Below are positions 1 to 12,105 of a stretch of DNA of 64,000 bases, piece by piece. The stretch's first letter is position 1; every line of letters begins with the position of its first letter. The position numbers were made by a program, and so were the translations under genes. The notes below the pieces were generated by a model. The model ran no database searches and was not told the origin of the DNA. It saw only the letters and a program-made list of their open reading frames with translations. Source of the DNA: Ascidia mentula (taxonomy: Eukaryota > Chordata > Ascidiacea > Phlebobranchia > Ascidiidae); contig OX387200.1 of the NCBI GenBank assembly GCA_947561715.1, positions 3,288,501-3,352,500 of the forward strand. The letters run 5' to 3'.

Positions 1-372
1 CACGGCTCGTCATACTAAAAGTTGCGTTAGCGAGGTTTTGCGTCAATAGCGAGCTCGCTAAACTTAGCGAGGTGTGCTCATCATGCCGCCCCAGAACACT
101 GTACTTCAATATGCCTTAATCGTATAGGGTATTTCCCCTAACTTGACCCTCAAGAGCAGGTGACGATATTTGTAGCACAGCGAAAAATAATATCATGTAA
201 CATTATATTAACCGTAACTTTGTTAACTTTTTAGACAATCGCAAATAAATTTGGAAATACTTAATATTAAACGAAAGGGCAAAACGGAATGTAATGCGGG
301 ACACAAAACGAGACATGGCGGGCCGTATTTGGTCCTTAGACCGCCAATTTGACATCCCCGCTATAGACATAC

Positions 373-3300
373 TTGTCAACGTCGATGTAGGCGATGCACC
401 GTCCATCGAAGCCCGCATCCACTTTAAGCAGCCACTTCCTCACATGGGGGTGTTCGCACACAAGCTGCGCTAGAGATTCGTGAAGTTGCTGGGCGGAGTA
501 GACGTCGTGCTCACCCGGTGGCGCTGTTACGTCGGCAGCGGCAAATACTCGCTTGGAGCCAGACTTGCTGCTGTACAGGTGGCAGATCTGTGAATACATG
601 AATTACAAGAACAGGTAGGTTTAAATTTAGCATTTAACCTGGCATAAATATTCTTTTCACTATATTTAACGCATTAGTGATAGTAAATATCAATTATGAC
701 ATGTATTGCTTTTATGCATGTTGCTTATTTCAGTATCAGTGTGATTCATAACAAACTTGATCACAACTATTATTGGAATGATTCAGTTAACATATCTGTC
801 TAAATATTACGAGGCATATCGCTTTTTCTGAATTACTCGACAGTATATGTTACTTTTCCCAGGCTGCGTGCTTGTGTACACACAAAATAATGATGAAAAG
901 TCTCAACAAACCTCACAGTTTGACAAAACAACCGCAAAAATCTTTCGTATTCGAACATACTTAAGGTCAGTGGTTCAAACGTTAATCTTACACTGACAAA
1001 AAAATGCCTAATTCCGAACATCGTATACCTCGGGTTCACATCCGAAAACAGGTATGTTGAGAGCATCAGCAACGGCCAGGTCATCCCTGTGCATCACTCC
1101 TGGGAGGTAGTAAGCATCCCTTCCTCCGATGAGTTTGCGGATGCGAGAGAGAGCGGCGGGACTGTATTTGAGGTGGGACGAGAGACACATGTGGTGAGTC
1201 TAAGAAAAAAGGCGATAGTTTTCAATAAATACAAATTTAAATCAAAATAAAACTAGAAGACACATTTTAAACTGATCCTCAATTAAAATTCAACCAAAAT
1301 CGTTCAAAAATTTATAATTTGTCATATACATTTGAAACTTACTGGAAACTTGTTGAGAGCTTCGGGCACTACCATGGTGAAACGGTCGGATAAATCGCCG
1401 ATGCATTCGGGGTCAGCGGCTTCCACAGCCGATTTGAGACCGAGCAACTTACAGTAATATTGCTTCAATTCTTCCATCACCTCAATCGGACACACGTATA
1501 TGACGTCAACATTAGGATCTGTGATGTAACAAAGCAGATGTTCAGACGATTTATTTCCCCGTTATGCTTTAGGTATCAGCATGTACTACAATAGTTGGCG
1601 AATAAACGAGGCAATTTATATTTTCAAACCGGATGGAACTGACTCTTAACCATTGATTTGCTTTTCATGTATCTTAACAAGAAATACATTCAACACAAAA
1701 GGAATTAAGTCGATGGATTTTGTCTAATTCAAATTGCATAACGTGTTTGTTTCTTTAAAACCCGCAAGGCCGCTATCGTATTTATGTCACCTTTTAAATC
1801 GCAGAGTCTCGCGATTTGCGCGTTCTGTTTTCGGTCAAAGCCGGTCAGTGCAAACCGCAGGTTATTCTGGTAACCCAACGACGGAACGTGGACGATGACA
1901 CGACGAGAAGTTTGGATTCGCTTCCAATCAACAGCCAAAGTCTGTAAACAGATTAATGGCGATGTTAACATAATAAACAGGAAGGCTTCTGAAGCCATGC
2001 AACAGCAAAATGGTAACAGCAAGTTGTCACCTTAGCGCGTGCTCTGAAGTTTTCCAGGTGCTTCCTCCTGATCTCCCGGAGGTGTTTCCTCATCCTCGAC
2101 ATCCGGACGTGCATGATCCACGAGATGGCGATAACACCCGCAGCCCACCTGGAATGCATGGAATTTAGGATTTTTGTCATATTTTTTTTCTGTTTCAACC
2201 CAAATATCGTATTATTAAAGCCGAAAAAAACAATGTGAAAAAGATATCAGCGAAACGTACAATTTTAAAACTCGAGGACAAAGTAAGTGAAAGGTGTTTA
2301 AAACCACACATGAGCAAAAATGTCGGTACAAAACAGGTGCTAATCGGAAAAATTTTGATTTGTTTACCTTTGCTTTCTGTATTGAAGATATGCTTTGCGG
2401 TCTCTGTACCGCCTCCACGTGGCCTGAATCTTGGCGGCCGCTACGTGGCGCCCGTCGATTGCCTGGTAACGCTGACCTGGTGCATTGATGATTTTCATGA
2501 CATCGTCCAAGTTCTCAAGAACCCCCAAGATTTCATCTCTGCTTGGAATTTGCTCCATTTCATATTGTGACGAGAGTTCGGCCAACCTGGATCAATATAA
2601 CTTTATATTTCGAAAAGTTGTATCGGAAAAAAAACAGAAGTCATTGTCGTTAGGATCGTGTTTGTGGTACTGACGATGACTAATTGTAGGTGAAATATAT
2701 AAGTATATCAGAAAAATCACGATCATAACGACAAGTGACTTAGGTTTTTTTCTTATATAACTTCAAGTCTTGAAGACTGTTTAGTCTAATGCTTTATCAA
2801 AGAGTTCTACCTGTTTGTAAGTTGTAGGTTTAAAGGAGTAAATGTTTTGTGAATTAAATTTTATTCATGACAATAACTCTTTGACAGCAAAACAACGAAA
2901 AAATCTCACTTGTCTCCATTCACGTGAGCCAGAGGCACCGAGAATTGCCGCAGGAGTTTCTGGAGGACGGCGAGCGTCGAGACGATGGTTCCCCACTGCA
3001 AGAGGTAACGCTGATTGAATGAAGAGAACTCGGGATCGCCAATGGGAGGGACTTCCCCGGTGTGGAGAAAAAAGCTGTAGTTCTTGCTCGCCGCTACCAC
3101 TTGGTGCTGCTCGTCCTCCTTTTGCGCCGGCGTCACGGGAGGGGGCTAAAGAGAGGGTTGTAAACTATTTTGAAAGCTTGTTGCGACGACAACAGCTTAT
3201 GTGGAGCAACGAATATGCAATGATTTTGCTTGAATAATGTGACGAAAAATTAAAAAAAAACTTTTAGGTTCTAGGACTTAATTTTGAAGAATAAATGTCT

Positions 3301-6300
3301 ATGCGACAGCTGATGGGTAACCTACACGTTAATGATAATAAACATGATTTAATGATATTTTATAGTGCATATATATCAACTTAATGCAGTCAACAGGCCC
3401 AAGCACCAACTCAATGGTAATCACTTTAGTTGGAAAAACATTTAATTTTTATGATAGAGTAGAAAATCTCTCTACCCACCAACGGCTGAAGAGGAGCGTT
3501 GAAAAGCCTGATGGGAAGGGGAGATTTGGTGGAGGATGCGATTGACTTCCTTCTGCTTGCTGGAGATTGGATGAGGACGGATCGAAGTTGGGGGGACCTG
3601 GTATCTGTATTTTTTTTTAAATGACATCGGTTATAATTGGATTTATAATCTACTCGAAAATGTCCCAATGGCCAAATCACTTCGGATTTAAATGGTTTCA
3701 GTTAAATTAATGAACGAGTTAGCGAAAATGTTTACAAGAGATTGAACCTCAAAAGGTTTATTATTATTTCACATGGGCAAGAATTGATGTCTGGATCAAA
3801 GGAGGCCTGCTATCAAGTTCGTCTTTATAACAATCACTTAATACAGTGTTTCTTAACCTTTTTTGGATCACGTACCCCTAAAACATTCTTTGAAAAGCTG
3901 TGGACCCCTTTGCAAGAAACACATTGCAAACGTCGAAATTAGGTTTTAATCAACATAGTGATGGTCGAAACACTAGCACGCACGTACAACAGTAGCCTTT
4001 CACATATACTACAATGCCAGACTTGCAATAGTAGAGTAGCCATTATGCATTATTGCATCACTAAGGCGGTTTCGCAATTGCTCAAACTATGCGAGGTGCA
4101 TGTTTGGCTGCCGTTGTGGCCTGCTGATGAAGTGGAAACGTGGACAGAGGAAAATACGTGGATTTTCGGAATATTTGTATTTCGTTTCATGGACCCCTTA
4201 ATGCATTTTCCTGGACCCCTTAGGGGTTCATGGACCCCAGGTTAAGAACCCCTGACTTTATAGAACAACCTTATACGTGTATATAATTAACAACAAAAAC
4301 ACAATGCTACATTTTACGAATTTATATTTCAACAAACTTCAAATCACTTTACAAGACGACAGTTTACCTGCAGACCGGGCAATAGAGTAGTTGGCACTGG
4401 ATGGTGGTATGGAGGCGCTCATTGCGTCATCCGACGTCCCCAATCTTTGTGACGTCATGGTTTCACTTGGACGGCGGTCATGGGTGATGTCTAGCTTCAC
4501 GGATGCCATGTAGTGGCTTCCCTCTGAAAACATACAAAAAGGTTAATGTAGTTGAAGTAAATAAAAATTGTAGCATCACAACCTAGTGCATCTACAATGT
4601 TCCAACTCTTACAAAATATAGACGTTATACACAACGCTTTAACATTGATAAAGAAAGCAAAACGATCAAAAAACAAGAACAACTTGTAACTTTAATAGTT
4701 GTGTAGCACTCACAACGCAGAGACAAACCAAGAAAACTGCCACACTTTGACCAACGTTAACCAAATATTTGCAATTCTGACAGTTCGATGGAACCCTGGA
4801 AAAAAGCTATCAAATATTTCGTATTTGTATCCACTACGTACCTCCACGAGCACTGCTGTCAGACTGCAGTTGCTTTCTGGTTGCCATCTCCGGGTTGTGC
4901 AACAGTGCCCTCTTGTGATGAACGGGCGAAGGGTCGAGAGTTAGTTCTGCGGCCGGTGGGATGAGGCCCCTCTCGATCAAACTTAGAATACCTTTCTTTG
5001 CATCCTGTAAGACGTACAATAAAGAATAGTTTTTGTGATCTGCATACAGATGGCCACTGTTTTAATCTATAAGGTCTCGTCAGTGCAGCTTGGTGTGACT
5101 GTGGGCGATCCTGTAAGCCAACGGCCGAACTTGTGGTGACTATCCAAGAATAATTGTTCCTAATTTCCTAATTATTTTTTCCCGTTGTGATGACAAATAC
5201 CATAACGCCAAGCAAGTGACGAAAATGGACCAAAAGCGGTTCTCGAGAAGCTGACAAGCTGATCAATGTTTAAGCGACAAAAACTAGCTATCCTCTAAGT
5301 ATAAAGAGACTGGCCCATATTGCTATTAACCTGTCATGTTTAAAAAAGACGTTTCGGCAAAAACTTGTGCCATCATCAGTTTGAATGACGCGATTGGTGT
5401 AGCTCCATGATTATAAGGAGCTGTCGAGACCGATGTCACGGACATGACAGTGTTAATAGCAATATGGGCAAGTCTCTTTATACTTAGAATTATGAGAAAA
5501 CACGTGAGTTGTGTTCCTAGATATCCTCTGTCAAAATAATTTAAAAATAACTTAACCCCATTAATCTATTACATTGCATTTTTAGGCCCTCGTATGTTTC
5601 AAAAGCATTTCTAATTGCGCAGTTTCTTCTTGGTTGTAGTTTCTTTCATTTTGGAAATCTCAGTATTACGATACTCTTGGGATAGGACAACCTGTTATAA
5701 GCATTACCTTTTCTTGGATGGCAGGGGGTGCAAGTGCAGGGTCGATTCTGTTTTGTCGAGGCAACACTGATAAAGGCTCAATAGTTGACCCCCTTGTTAA
5801 GGCTTGGTTGGTCATCTAAGCAAAAATAAAACTGTATTATCAATGTACTTTGAAAAGCAGTGATAGCAATATGTTTTAAAGCTATCTCAGTTAGAAAAAC
5901 CACCTACATTTTTGCTAATATCCATTTTTAAATTTGACTATAAACGTTTGTTATTCAATTCTCAAACTTTTTTCTATTGCTACTGAAAACGCATATGAAT
6001 TAATGGAATTGAACCTTGGCTTGTCGTGGTGGTTTGACTATTGGAAGAGTAAATCCATAGTTTTGATTCAAAGCAAATCGGTTGTTGAGGTTTTCTGGGT
6101 TGAGAAGGGCCTTCATGGTCAGATCTCTGTGGAACTGTCATAATTGGAAATAAGATAGCGAACTGTTGGCAATAAAATCAGTTTGTTGAAGTTGCAGTGC
6201 ACAGCATTAAGTGCTGGCATTTTATTCTACATGCATGCCACATCAACTGCTATGCAACAAGGGAATTTATTGTGACTGCCTCTGCCTTGTGTCCCTCCAA

Positions 6301-7810
6301 CAGCACTTGGCAAGAATAAAACTGTGCATATAATCTGAAAGACCGAGATCATTCACAATCGAAGGAGGTCAGACTTTAGGAATGCGCTGATCATTGCCAA
6401 GTAATGTTTATTATCCAAGCCTGTTTTATGATGACACATTTATGGGCATACCTCAATCATATCAAAGCACTCCATATCTTCTGAATCTTCAAACTGAAAA
6501 CATCATTACATCTAACTTTTAATTAGCACACTTCTGTTTTCTGGAAACACTAGCTGGTATTATCGATAACTACTTTTGCTGGTTGACAAGTTGCTAAACT
6601 GAGTGAAAGCCTGGCCTGAGATATGCACTTAAATATTCATGAGCTTTACTTACCCAAAACTTTAAAAATGTCCAACACCTTGCCTGAACCCTAAAACTCA
6701 ATGTTCTATGGGTAAAACTTTTAGTTTGTCTACCAGCTAACAAATAGGCAATTTTCCACAACTAGAATTTAGTGCAAGCTGTAAAGTTATGAATTTTTTT
6801 CTAGTTTGTAACGTATATACATAAATTAATTTTAATAATCTTTAACTTGTAAAAACCTATTTATCAATAGTTTTTGTATGCCAATTTACGTTTTGTCCAG
6901 GTGAGTCATGATACACAGAGGCATGCAACATTGGACGACCATCATACATGTCCACTTGGTGGTGTTGTGGAACATAATGTCTGCTACTTTGTCTCGAACC
7001 ATCTCCTAGTGTTGGCAAGGTGGTCACCTGGTTGTTCATAACACTCACAACCATTTCCTTATTTTGCTGAAAACCAAATGAAATACGTTTATTGTAATTA
7101 TAATGCAAAAACAAATCCATCAACAGGCATATGGGAATTTAGTGGTTACCCCTACAATAAATCAATATATAAGTTGGTAATTCACTGCAAAAGCTGATTT
7201 ACATTTTTTGTGTGCAAATGACTTAAAAAAAGCATTTAGAAAGCCTTTTATACTAAATATTCTTTTAGCGATGTCTGTCTATGTTTATTCTAGGTGTTAC
7301 ATAATCCAAAAAATACCAAATAATACTGTGCTTTTGTATATGATAAAATACACTTAATACACAGGTTGGGTTCAATACTTTATAGTTTATCATAGATGAG
7401 TACAAAAAAACAACCTTTATTCCATTCTCGGTTCTTGACAATGCATCATCCAATGCACGAAGATCAATCTGACTTCCAGGTCCAGCAAGTTTGAGCGATG
7501 TTACTTGCTCTTTTAGCTGCTGCAAATCCTCTTGAACCTGGATTAATGCAAATGAAAAGGAATATTATTACTAAAAATTACACTTCACGAAGGAAGATGG
7601 AACCATCAAAAAGTTCACAGAAAATAGAGACTTGTATGTTGAGTTTGCACAGGGATAAATGTCTTGTGCGGAAAAGCTGCTGACAAACTTAATTTGCGGT
7701 CTTAACTTAAGTAAATGTGAATTCAAATCACAGAATTGTGTCAGTCAATATAAACCTACCTTTACTAAAATGTGTCCGACATTTTCCGGCCTCCGTTCCA
7801 CGTCAGCCAT
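373..7810 (-). CDS. IQCH: IQ motif-containing protein H, 5' portion (15 exons, 3' end beyond window)
   Basis: Exons on the minus strand, in order: 7760-7810, 7415-7537, 6890-7066, 6452-6493, 5708-5815, 4842-5004, 4368-4523, 3476-3597, 2910-3145, 2368-2586, 2031-2148, 1791-1941, 1343-1518, 1029-1199, 373-587. All join in phase with GT/AG borders, giving about 742 codons against roughly 1000 in vertebrate IQCH, so the C-terminal third lies left of the window. Diagnostic stretches are [20 protein letters not shown] (exon 6), an IQ calmodulin-binding motif [16 protein letters not shown] near residues 443-458, [15 protein letters not shown] (exon 11), HVPSLGY (exon 12) and [14 protein letters not shown] (exon 14). 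The start ATG (7808-7810) opens [13 protein letters not shown]. The protein is known as a testis-enriched, calmodulin-binding factor needed for sperm function; a role here is by homology. Exon 8 (proline/serine rich) is the least certain, its donor chosen because it restores phase. Confidence 0.93.
3844..4254. mobile_element. Non-autonomous hAT-type MITE in an IQCH intron
   Basis: A 411-bp element begins CAGTGTTTCTTAACCT and ends AGGTTAAGAACCCCTG, which are imperfect inverted repeats of the hAT-type CAGNG...TTAACC pattern. Subterminal inverted copies of GGACCCC/GGGGTCC runs follow. It is flanked by ACTTAATA (3836-3843) and ACTTTATA (4255-4262), an 8-bp target duplication with one difference, the length typical of hAT transposases. 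No transposase frame is present, so it must have moved in trans. It lies between IQCH exons 4368-4523 and 3476-3597. Confidence 0.85.
5041..5097. repeat. Dispersed repeat, copy 1 (second copy at 49550)
   Basis: About 57 bp beginning TGCATACAGATGGCCACTGT and continuing through AAGGTCTCGTCAGTGCAG is repeated at 49550-49606 with a handful of differences. It lies inside an IQCH intron just upstream of exon 4842-5004. The family is not recognised; two copies 44 kb apart suggest an interspersed repeat fragment. Confidence 0.6.
5297..5516. mobile_element. Small inverted-repeat element with one-sided tail, Penelope-like candidate
   Basis: Two arms, 5295-5339 and 5442-5487, are inverted repeats differing by one substitution and one indel. 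The insertion is bounded by CTAGCTATCCTCT (5284-5296) and CTAGATATCCTCT (5517-5529), a 13-bp direct repeat with one mismatch, read here as a target duplication. The left arm abuts the duplication, overlapping it by two bases, while a 29-bp unique tail (5488-5516) separates the right arm from it. The same asymmetric plan is seen at 11652-12160. There is no coding capacity. It lies in an IQCH intron. Confidence 0.6.
5333..5389 (-). ncRNA. Hammerhead-ribozyme-like motif
   Basis: Read on the minus strand: CTGATGA (5373-5379), one extra base, a four-pair stem II (5368-5371 with 5356-5359, 8-nt loop), GAAA (5352-5355), then CGTC (5348-5351), which supplies a palindromic ACGT minimal stem III and a GUC cleavage triplet. 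A stem I can form from AAA/UUU plus GUCAU/AUGAC (5385-5389 with 5333-5337). This is the order of the hammerhead core, and minimal hammerheads are known in Penelope-like retroelements. The extra nucleotide before stem II departs from the canonical core, so activity is uncertain. Confidence 0.35.
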
Positions 7811-8436
7811 GGTAAGTATTTTGAGATTCACTTTTACGGAAAATTAGATAACTACATAGCTTTAGGACGTGGGTTGGCCAGCCAATTTTAGGCAAATTTT
7901 GTTAACCTAGCCTTTTCATTGACACCCGGGCAATTCACACATCCCCGGATATTGAACGTTGCCATAGACAACGCTTCCGTATGCGTGCGAAACAACCTCA
8001 AATAAAACCACTGAAGCGAATAATATTTACAACAATTTCTCTGATTAGAGCAAATAAATTTTGCTGCAGTTGAAGCAAAGATGTTTAGACGGTTTTATTC
8101 AAATACTCGAACATTCAATTTCTTTTCTTTTTCAGTAAGATGACAACCTTGAATTTTTGCGTTTACTACTAAACCTACCTATGATAGTTTTATTTGTTAA
8201 ATTCAATTGAGAAATTTTATTCATACCTGGAAATGAGGGGACGCAATAACATTTTGCAATATATGATTAAAATTTTGTGAAAGCACAGCAAGAAATAAAA
8301 TAGACCTTTCCCTCATGGGCTTTATTCACATCCATGTTGATCCCGGTTTTATTACGTCACAGGTGGATTTCACGTTGACAAAAGTAGTGCATCTGTCTAG
8401 TTTGGAATTTTAATAGAGAAACTTGACGACCCAAAG
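7811..8436. promoter_or_regulatory. Shared head-to-head promoter interval, IQCH / DRG2
   Basis: The start codons of IQCH (minus) and DRG2 (plus) are 626 bp apart and nothing coding is seen between them, so both promoters must lie here or in the 5' UTRs. No TATA box or other decisive element was identified. The interval is AT-rich with only short G+C patches (around 7925-7990). Confidence 0.5.
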
Positions 8437-10928
8437 ATGTCCATTTTACAGAAAATTCAGGAGATTGAGTCTGAGGTTGGTTATGGTTTACGTTTTTGTT
8501 GTGTGCTAATGGTGTTTTCTTGCCCAAAATTGCTGAAATTTCATTGCCAAACAATTTTTTTAACAAGACCCGAAATTTACATGCTGTTTGGCATGATTCT
8601 AAGGCAATTGTTCTTTGAAGTGATGTGTACCTGTAGCCTACGTAATATACATATTTTATTGTCATAAAGATGGCGAGGACCCAGAAGAACAAAGCAACTG
8701 CTGGACACTTGGGGTTACTCAAAGCCCGCTTAGCAAAGTTACGTCGAGAATTAATCACTCCCAAAGGAGGTGGTGGCGGTGGCACTGGAGAAGGTAAAAC
8801 AAAATCTTTTATTTTTATATATTTTTTATAATTGTGCCTAAATGTGAAATGAATCTTCTGCATATATAAGTATAGGCCTAATAGTTTTCATTTAATTCCC
8901 TTTTAATTTAGTTTTGTTTATGTTTTGCAATATCAGGCTTTAGACAACCTTACTACATTTCTTTAGAAAGCTACAAAGTTTCTGATACATGTGTTTTGTT
9001 GATTGATGCAAATTTGTATGTAAAACATACAGGTTTTGATGTTGCCAAGACTGGTGATGCTAGGATTGGTTTTGTGGGTTTTCCATCGGTTGGGAAGTCG
9101 ACTTTGCTGAGCAACCTTGCTGGAGTTTACAGTGAAGTTGCATCTTATGAGTTCACTACACTTACAACTGTACCAGGTGTTATTAAATACAAAGGTATGT
9201 AAAAAGATATTAATTAAATTAAAAGTTTTTTATCGAACTGCTAAATAAAATCTTGACTTTTTCTAGACCAGATTATACCAGACAATAGTCCCTGCTATAT
9301 CTATCACATATATACTTGTAATTTTTGAAGGTGCTAAAATCCAACTTCTTGATCTACCTGGAATTATTGAGGGGGCAAAAGATGGCAAAGGCCGGGGTAA
9401 ACAGGTTATTGCAGGTAAACTAACCATGCAGCTCAACACAGCAGGAATAGATTTATAAAAAAGACTCCTAATATTTCAGTGGCGAGAACATGCAGCTTGA
9501 TCTTTATTGTGTTGGATGTTCTGAAGCCGCTCGGTGATAAGCGTTTGATAGAAAAAGAACTTGAAGGGTTTGGAATCAGACTCAACAAGAAACCTCCCAA
9601 CATTCATTATAAGATGAAAGAGAAAGGAGGCGTCAATTTCCAAGCTATGGTGAGTACCTGAAAATTTAAACCACAGCAGTTTGTTGCAAGTATTTTAAGT
9701 GGATTATCTTATGACAATATATCAAAATATGATCTGGCATTGGATAATTTGAAATAAGCATATATAAACTATTGCCAAAGTGGCCTATAATGTTTCACAA
9801 AAAAATATGCCAGTGCTGTATAATTTAGAATTTATTCATTTTTAGTATTTAGTCAAGTTTGCTTCAAAACAAGATTTAAAGATTTTGTTATTTTGTGTTA
9901 AGGTTGCACAAAGTGAATTGGATGCGGATTTGGCGAAGAAAATTTTATCTGAATACAGAATCCACAATGCAGACGTGATCTTGAAGGAAGACTGCAGTTC
10001 TGACGATCTTATTGATGTTATAGAAGGAAACAGAGTCTATGTTCCCTGCATTTACATTCTTAACAAGATTGACCAGGTTTGAAAACATTTCTTGTCAACA
10101 TTTTCAATTCCATACTGTCATAATAAAAGTTTTGAATTTACATTTTGTATTGGACATGCTTGTTATTTTGTAAAAATATGTCAACTGTATAACTGAATTT
10201 CGTATCCAGATATCGATAGAGGAGCTTGATATTATTTACAAAGTTCCTCATTGTGTTCCAATATCTGCTCACCACAAATGGAATTTTGATGACCTACTGG
10301 AGATGATGTGGGATTACCTTAAACTGATCAGAATGTAAGTACGTAAACACAGTGACCAGTTCGTCCCTGAGTAAACTTGTTTTCTTATACTCAAATTCTA
10401 AAGATGTTTCTGACTGATGTGGCTGACTTATTTGTTTGTGTTAACTTGTATTGCTTTAATGAATGTATTTGTAGTTTTGGTCAAAAAACTTCACTGAATC
10501 TAATCAACTAAAACCCAAAAGCTACGTAAGTTGTGTTGATTTATTGCAGATACACGAAACCTAAAGGACAGCTTCCCGATTACGAAGCCCCCGTTGTTCT
10601 TTCATCAGTTAACTGCAGAGTAGAAGATTTTTGCAACAAACTGCACAGAACTTTATTAAAAGAATTTAAACAGTAAGCCCATAAAATCTCAAGGTGTTTA
10701 AAATAAGATATATACAAATATATTTTGCTTACGTTTAGGCATGGCCATTGGCCATTGTCAGCCCATAGCGTAATGAACGGTTAATAATTCCTTCCTGTTT
10801 CTCTCTTCAGCGCTATCGTGTGGGGTTCTTCAGTAAAATATAATCCACAGAGTGTCGGCAAAGATCACCTTTTGATGGACGAAGACGTCGTACAAATTGT
10901 CAAAAGGTGCGTTGGTTTTAGCCTGTAA
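8437..10928 (+). CDS. DRG2: Developmentally regulated GTP-binding protein 2
   Basis: Nine exons in phase: 8437-8475, 8670-8793, 9033-9194, 9331-9414, 9480-9649, 9903-10076, 10210-10334, 10550-10672, 10811-10928; 372 aa (human 364). The N-terminus [13 protein letters not shown] and ARTQKNKAT match DRG2 rather than DRG1. GTPase motifs: G1 GFPSVGKS (about 70-77), G3 DLPG (about 116-119), G4 NKID (about 247-250), G5 SAH; the C-terminal TGS domain ends [13 protein letters not shown]2 is a cytosolic translation-associated GTPase that pairs with RWDD1/DFRP2. The annotated end reads five residues beyond the usual VKK end. If the donor at 10907 is used with the acceptor at 11027, the protein would end VKRV (stop at 11034) instead. 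Confidence 0.95.
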
Positions 10929-11332
10929 TGTCCAGGCGTCCTTAATCTTTATGCACAGATGCAACTGTCTTTTCCTTGTGTCTTCGATTAAGCATAAATG
11001 ACAACGAAAGCTTTTTGTCTGTTGCAGGGTCTAGCGGTTTTGCAAGAGCTGCCTTTTCTGCGTTCCTACTTTCAAAACGAATTCCTCGCGATTTGTTCAT
11101 GATGACAAGCGGATGCTTCGTGGAAATAAATGTAAAGAATTTAAATCTTTCCTATCTGCAATTACGCCCATATCCAGTTCGCCCAAACATAAATTCGCAC
11201 CCGCTTATCTTCTCACTTGTGACGCAAGCAGCAGAGGGAGTTCAACGTCGTATGGTTTTTGGTTGAAGAATAAACCGGCTACTTTTGCAAAGGTGTTTTA
11301 AATGTGTTGGTGCATGCGAGAGATCACTTCAG

Positions 11333-11338
11333 AATAAA
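11333..11338 (+). terminator. Polyadenylation signal candidate for DRG2
   Basis: AATAAA lies 405 bp after the DRG2 stop in the first annotation, and also follows the alternative last exon (stop 11034). An earlier AATAAA near 11268 could serve instead. Confidence 0.4.
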
Positions 11339-11738
11339 ACGTCATTTCGGCGAAACTGCACGGAACTGTGTCGTGGGTGTGGTAATGTGTACAGGTTTAG
11401 GCGAGGAAAACTCATTGTTCTTGACTGAATAGAATGATCGTCCTCAAATAATATGTTGTAACACTAAATATGGTTTCAGATAACGCAGAAATGATTTTTG
11501 TTCATCGCTAGCTTCATAGGCGTCGATTTAGGGGTGACATGTCACCCTTTACAAACAAACAAACTGGGGTGACAACGTGTGTATTGTCACCCCTGGATTT
11601 CGTTTTATTAAAAATTTATAGTCAGAAAAACCACGTACAAACTTTAAGCTATACTGCTATTTTTGTTGCCAGGCATACTAATTAATCAGAATTGCTCTTC
11701 TGGCACTTAGTTTCTAACGTGTTTATTGGAAACCAATG

Positions 11739-11769
11739 TTTCGTCTGCCATCCGGCGAGACTTCTTCAG
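11739..11769 (-). ncRNA. Hammerhead-like core, left arm copy
   Basis: Reverse complement of the core at 12075-12105: CTGAAGA (11763-11769), an extra base, a stem with GTCT/AGAC ends, then GAAA (11739-11742). No convincing stem I was found next to it, so it may be a decayed or non-catalytic relative. Confidence 0.25.
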
Positions 11770-12074
11770 GGTTATGTCAACAGTAAAGCATCACGCACAT
11801 AAAACACTAAAAACGTAGGAAAAACGCAGGAAAAACACAAGGAAAAAGGAATAGATAACACTGGCACCGCTTGCATCGTCACGTGAACCAGGTGTGTAGC
11901 GGGGCGTAACATTTACAACAAGTTGTTGTATACAGCAGGAAAATATACGCATTGCTCCTTATCGTTTATGCAATTGTCGTTGTGTTTTATGCAACGACAA
12001 TCCTTGTGTTTTTCCTGCGTTTTTCCTACGTTTTTAGTGTTTTATGTGCTTGATGCTTTACTGTTGACATAACC

Positions 12075-12105
12075 CTGAAGAAGTCTCGCCGGATGGCAGA
12101 CGAAA
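12075..12105 (+). ncRNA. Hammerhead-like core, right arm copy
   Basis: CTGAAGA (12075-12081), one extra A, GTCT (12083-12086) pairing with AGAC (12098-12101), then GAAA (12102-12105) followed by CGTTGG. It has the same arrangement, including the extra base before stem II, as the motif at 5333-5389. Flanking sequence does not form an obvious stem I. Confidence 0.25.

Noticed and set aside
8357..8863. 168-codon minus-strand frame over DRG2 exons 1-2
   Set aside because: Overlaps proven DRG2 coding exons on the other strand and is low in family-like sequence.
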